A model generated the notes under the pieces. It had not been told where the DNA came from and ran no database searches. It saw only the letters and a list, made by a program, of their open reading frames with translations. The translations under genes were made by a program, and so were the position numbers. Source: Chryseobacterium viscerum (GTDB lineage Bacteria > Bacteroidota > Bacteroidia > Flavobacteriales > Weeksellaceae). Taken from it: a DNA stretch of 64,000 bases. Within the stretch, counting starts at the first letter, position 1, and the number at the start of each line of letters is the position of its first letter. Positions 60,329-64,000 of this stretch are shown in pieces. The stretch spans positions 1 through 64,000 of the forward strand of contig NZ_PPEG02000008.1 of NCBI RefSeq assembly GCF_002899945.2, in the 5' to 3' direction.

Positions 60329-61441
60329 ATGAAAGTGAATTTTCCGGCTCATTGGGTTGAATTTATAAAAGTTTTTACAAAAAAATTTGAAAATGAGATC
60401 GTGTATGATATTGTGCGCGTATTTCGAAGCAAAGAAGATGTTCAGGAACGATATGATACGTATCAGTTTGAAGAGTTTCTTCCGGGTTATATTCCTGTTG
60501 CTGATGATTCGGGGGGACAGGTTGCTTTAATTTCCAAAAAAGAAAATGATACCAAGGTTTATATAAGCTCCTACGGTGTTTTGCAGGAAGAACTACTGAA
60601 AGTATTGGATCGTGATTTAATGCACTGGATGCAGCAAAGGTTTCCATTTGAGAGAAAACAGATTTCACTATCAACCGAAGATCTGGAGAAAAGAGCAATC
60701 GAAAATAAGAATCTGTTTCAACGGATTTCTTCCTATCCTGCTATTATACAATTTCTCAAAAAGGCAGTTGCCTCAGAAATTCTCCTATTCCCTGAAAACT
60801 ACGCAGTGGCAGATCAAATCTATTATTTTCAGGATGGCTATCACTATAATTCCGTTGAAAATAAAGTGCATAGCAGTAATGCTTCCGGTGATTTTAAGCT
60901 TGATTGGGTTGTATTGGGAACCAATTATTTTGCAGATCCCTTCTTTATTGATCTAAATGAACATGCTATCGGTTTTCCAGTGTATTTTGCCTATCATGGG
61001 CAGGGTTTCTGGGAACCTATAAAAGTGGCTGAAAATTTAATTTCCTTTCAAAAAATGTTAGATGATGTGTATGCTGCAAGATTTGATAAAGAGGCACTGA
61101 CAGAATATTTCAGTCAGTATGAGGATATTAATAATCCTTTCTGGGGAGAAGTTTGTGAAACCATAGAAAATATGGAAGAAACGGAAGAGGACACTGCGGA
61201 AGAGGAAACCACAACATCATACTGGCAGAAGGCCAATTTATACATTACTGATATCGGACCCAATAAAATGAAAATTATTGCTTTGCTGAAAAAAGAACAC
61301 AAACTGTCTGGATCAGAAGCATTGGAGCGAAGTAAAAGCAATAGAATTCTATTCCGAACAGGATATTACCAATGGTTGCAGCATGATGGCAAAGACCTGG
61401 AGGATTTAGGAGCTCAGGTAGAATTTGAAATCTTAGAATAA
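60329..61441 (+). CDS. SMI1/KNR4 (SUKH) protein with L7/L12-like C-terminal domain
   Basis: The 370-aa protein carries two SUKH-like parts. One is at residues 45-100 (EEFLPGYIPVADDSGGQVAL). The clearer one is at 190-245 (LDWVVLGTNYFADPFFIDL, FPVYFAYHGQGFWEP). After an acidic linker (282-293), residues 300-370 match the pattern of the ribosomal L7/L12 C-terminal fold: LYITDIGPNKMKIIALLKKE, SGSEALERSK, then LEDLGAQVEFEIL. SUKH proteins are often immunity proteins for polymorphic toxins. No toxin gene is adjacent. The domain combination is unusual and assigned by eye. Confidence 0.65.
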   Translation: MKVNFPAHWVEFIKVFTKKFENEIVYDIVRVFRSKEDVQERYDTYQFEEFLPGYIPVADDSGGQVALISKKENDTKVYISSYGVLQEELLKVLDRDLMHWMQQRFPFERKQISLSTEDLEKRAIENKNLFQRISSYPAIIQFLKKAVASEILLFPENYAVADQIYYFQDGYHYNSVENKVHSSNASGDFKLDWVVLGTNYFADPFFIDLNEHAIGFPVYFAYHGQGFWEPIKVAENLISFQKMLDDVYAARFDKEALTEYFSQYEDINNPFWGEVCETIENMEETEEDTAEEETTTSYWQKANLYITDIGPNKMKIIALLKKEHKLSGSEALERSKSNRILFRTGYYQWLQHDGKDLEDLGAQVEFEILE

Positions 61442-61544
61442 AAGACCTACAAATGATATGCTATTGATAGTTCTTTTATCTCATTGGAGAACAAATATTT
61501 TATACATTTATATCAAAGTATCATTCAATAAAAATACCTGAAAA

Positions 61545-63206
61545 ATGGAAGAAAAATTCCAGCCTGATGCCATTATCATAGGAACCGGACTGGCAGGGCT
61601 TACTGCTGCGATGGAAATTACCAATGCAGGAAAAAAAGTACTGCTTTTGGATCAGGAAACGGAGCAGAACATAGGTGGACAGGCTTTCTGGTCTTTTGGA
61701 GGCTTATTCCTGATTAATTCTCCGCAACAAAGGAAAGTGGGAATCAAAGATTCTTACGAACTGGCTTTGCAGGACTGGAAAGGGACTGCAGGCTTTGACC
61801 GCCCCGAAGATTACTGGCCCCGCCAATGGGCTGAAGCTTACCTGAAATTTGCTGCAGGTGAAAAATATGAATACATTTCTAAACTGGGAATCAAACTGAT
61901 GTTTATGGTAGGCTGGGCAGAACGAGGTGACGGCTCTGCAACAGGTCATGGAAATTCTGTGCCCCGCTTTCATGTCAGCTGGGGAACTGGTACAGGTGTC
62001 GTAAAACCTTTTGTAGAAAAGGCGTACAAAGCTCAGGAAAAAGGATTGCTGCAAATGAAGTTCAGGCACAGAGTGACAGAATTATTGGTGGAAAATGGAA
62101 AAATAAAAGGTCTTAAAGGAGATATCCTTGAAAATGACACTCAGGAAAGAGGGGCTCCTACCAACAGAAACGTGATCTCGCAGTTTGAGTACACAGCACC
62201 GAATATTATTATAGCTTCCGGAGGTATTGGTGCCAACCATGATCTGGTCAGGAAAAACTGGCCCGAAAGATTGGGAAAAGCACCGGAAAATATGGTGTGC
62301 GGAGTGCCTGCCTATGTAGATGGGAAAATGATTGGTATTGCTGAAAATGCAGGGGCTCATATCATTAATCCTGACAGAATGTGGCATTATACGGAAGGTA
62401 TACAGAACTGGAATCCCATCTGGCCCAAGCACGGAATCCGGATATTGCCGGGACCTTCTTCCTTGTGGTTTGATGCAAAAGGTAAACGTCTGCCCGCTCC
62501 TTTTCTTCCCGGATTTGATACGTTGGGTACATTAAAATATATCCAGGATACTGGTTTTTCTTATTCGTGGTTTATCCTGACCCAGAAAATTATCAAAAAG
62601 GAATTTGCCCTTTCCGGATCAGAACAGAATCCGGATATTACGAATAAAGACTATGTTCTTTTCCTAAAGAGGATTTTCGGTAAAAAGGCACCAGGACCGG
62701 TAGAAGCTTTTAAAGAGCATGGAAAAGACTTTATCGTATCGGATAATCTGGAAGGTTTGGTTAAAAGAATGAATGAATTAACGGGTAATAATCTTTTGGA
62801 TTATGAAAAGATAAAAGCTCAAATTGAAGCCAGGGACAGAGAATTGAACAATACATTTTCAAAAGACACTCAGGTCAATTATATCCGGAATACCCGGAAT
62901 TATTTAGGAGATAAACTGGGGCGTGTGGCCTCTCCTCATAAGATTCTCGCTCCTGAAAATGGACCTTTAATTGCGGTACGCCTTAATATTTTAACCCGTA
63001 AAACACTGGGCGGAATAAAAACCAATCTCAAAGGACAGGTATTAAGAGATGATGACAGTATCATTGAAGGATTGTATGCGGCCGGAGAAGTGGCTGGTTT
63101 TGGCGGTGGCGGAATGCATGGCTACCGGGCATTAGAAGGAACTTTTCTGGGAGGCTGTATTTTTTCAGGAATGAAAGCCGGAAAGTATATTGCCGGACTT
63201 CCATAA
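61545..63206 (+). CDS. FAD-binding dehydrogenase (fumarate reductase/KstD-like flavoprotein)
   Basis: The 553-aa flavoprotein has an N-terminal dinucleotide fold (AIIIGTGLAGLTAAMEI...KVLLLDQE) and the GGQAFWSFGGLFLINSP loop. The second half contains PLIAVRLNILTRKTLGGIKTN and the C-terminal FAD motif GLYAAGEVAGFGGGGMHGYR, then EGTFLGGCIFSG. It belongs to the COG3573-type FAD-binding dehydrogenases, for which the substrate is not established; some relatives act on ketosteroids. No signal peptide is present. It is followed after 17 bp by an SDR gene, suggesting a two-step oxidation pathway. Confidence 0.87.
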   Translation: MEEKFQPDAIIIGTGLAGLTAAMEITNAGKKVLLLDQETEQNIGGQAFWSFGGLFLINSPQQRKVGIKDSYELALQDWKGTAGFDRPEDYWPRQWAEAYLKFAAGEKYEYISKLGIKLMFMVGWAERGDGSATGHGNSVPRFHVSWGTGTGVVKPFVEKAYKAQEKGLLQMKFRHRVTELLVENGKIKGLKGDILENDTQERGAPTNRNVISQFEYTAPNIIIASGGIGANHDLVRKNWPERLGKAPENMVCGVPAYVDGKMIGIAENAGAHIINPDRMWHYTEGIQNWNPIWPKHGIRILPGPSSLWFDAKGKRLPAPFLPGFDTLGTLKYIQDTGFSYSWFILTQKIIKKEFALSGSEQNPDITNKDYVLFLKRIFGKKAPGPVEAFKEHGKDFIVSDNLEGLVKRMNELTGNNLLDYEKIKAQIEARDRELNNTFSKDTQVNYIRNTRNYLGDKLGRVASPHKILAPENGPLIAVRLNILTRKTLGGIKTNLKGQVLRDDDSIIEGLYAAGEVAGFGGGGMHGYRALEGTFLGGCIFSGMKAGKYIAGLP

Positions 63207-63223
63207 GATAATTAAGTAAAAAT

Positions 63224-64000
63224 ATGAGTAATTATTTTGACCATAAAGTCATTTGGATCACCGGAGCTTCATCAGGTATTGGAGAAGCGTTGGTGAAAGA
63301 TCTGGCAAAGAACAGCAGTGCAAAAATCATCCTTTCTTCCAGGAAAGATGAACAGCTTCATTCAGTGGCTAAAAAAGCGGGATTGAACTCTGACCGATAT
63401 GCTGTAATTGCTTTAGACCTGAAGAATTATAAGGAAATGCCGGATATGGCAGCGAAAGCAGCAGAACAGTTCGGAAAGATTGATATCCTGATTAATAATG
63501 CAGGGTTATCACAACGCTCTTTGGCTATGGAAACAGATATTGAGGTAGATAAACAGCTGATAGATATTGATTATATCGGAACTGTAGCCCTTACTAAAGC
63601 GGTTGTACCGTATATGATCAGAAACAAAGGAGGACAGATTGCAGTTGTATCGAGTCTGATGGGGATATTCGGGGCTCCTATGCGAAGCGGATACGCTGGT
63701 GCAAAACATGCACTGCATGGTTTTTTCGATGCGCTCCGGGCAGAATTATTTGATAAGAATATTAAAATCACCATTATTTGCCCAGGGTTTATTCAAACGG
63801 ATATTTCTGTACATGCCGTTACCGGAGATGGTTCTGTGCAGGGAACAATGGATGATGCCACAATGAATGGAATGCCTGCAGATGTTTTCGCAAAAAAAAT
63901 GCTATATGCCATTGAAAAGCAGAAAATACAAAAAGCTATAGGCGGTAAAGAAGTGATGGCTGTTTATCTGAAAAGATTTCTTCCCAATCTTCTGGCAAAA
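63224..64000 (+). CDS. Short-chain dehydrogenase/reductase, incomplete at window end
   Basis: The frame is open from ATG 63224 to the last base (259 codons), so the 3' end is missing. The classical SDR motifs are present: VIWITGASSGIGEALV (cofactor), DILINNAGLS, the catalytic Ser in VVSSLMG, and YAGAKHAL with the Tyr and Lys, followed by IICPGFIQT. The long C-terminal part resembles the DHRS7-like SDRs. It is 17 bp downstream of the FAD-binding dehydrogenase. The substrate is unknown. Confidence 0.9.
   Translation, partial: MSNYFDHKVIWITGASSGIGEALVKDLAKNSSAKIILSSRKDEQLHSVAKKAGLNSDRYAVIALDLKNYKEMPDMAAKAAEQFGKIDILINNAGLSQRSLAMETDIEVDKQLIDIDYIGTVALTKAVVPYMIRNKGGQIAVVSSLMGIFGAPMRSGYAGAKHALHGFFDALRAELFDKNIKITIICPGFIQTDISVHAVTGDGSVQGTMDDATMNGMPADVFAKKMLYAIEKQKIQKAIGGKEVMAVYLKRFLPNLLAK

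Overview
The window looks like chromosome from a Chryseobacterium-type flavobacterium (Bacteroidota). The DNA is AT-rich. Promoters follow the Bacteroidota pattern (TTG about 19 nt upstream of TAnnTTTG). There are two proteins with type IX secretion (T9SS) C-terminal sorting domains, a TonB-dependent receptor with a carboxypeptidase-like N-terminal domain, DUF6443-type RHS proteins and several dispersed palindromic repeats. I see no rRNA, tRNA or CRISPR array.

Layout. (1) 1-10.2 kb: a truncated IS3-family element, then a leftward operon: a T9SS-sorted repeat protein, two large exported YD/RHS proteins, a 163-aa orphan and a 49-aa two-helix membrane protein. This looks like a polymorphic-toxin/immunity cassette with a split TcB/TcC-like cocoon. 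(2) 10.6-16.7 kb: an envelope/oxidative-stress group of two ferritin-like proteins, a fasciclin protein, MsrB, and an ECF sigma/RskA-type anti-sigma pair, followed by an ABC-permease remnant and an alkaline phosphatase. (3) 16.7-18.8 kb: a zinc-homeostasis block (COG0523 GTPase, MerC-like protein, Fur/Zur regulator) with three copies of a Zur-box-like motif, one of them in front of the alkaline phosphatase. (4) 18.8-26 kb: orphans, an AraC regulator, a polysaccharide deacetylase, two DoxX proteins and about 900 bp of non-coding repeats. (5) 26-40.3 kb: complete assimilatory sulfate reduction and cysteine synthesis (cysH, cysD, cysN, cysE, cysK, cobA, cysJ, cysI) with a TonB receptor and a siroheme-synthase/TSUP-transporter fusion, headed by an Rrf2 regulator and a candidate operator over the cysH promoter.

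(6) 41-54 kb: a secreted esterase, an M43 metalloprotease, the full trans-4-hydroxy-L-proline degradation set (epimerase, FAD dehydrogenase, DHDPS-like deaminase, semialdehyde dehydrogenase), an AraC regulator and, divergently, two proline-specific peptidases. Together these could take collagen-like peptides to 2-oxoglutarate. A diverged second copy of the 3' end of the dehydrogenase gene lies beyond the protease gene, marking a recombination scar. (7) 54-64 kb: two convergent DNA glycosylases, an SMR exporter, a LytS/LytTR two-component pair, a TlpA/rhodanese operon, a SUKH protein with an apparent L7/L12-like C-terminal domain, an FAD-binding dehydrogenase and a short-chain dehydrogenase cut by the window end.

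All assignments come from reading the sequence and family knowledge. No database search was possible.
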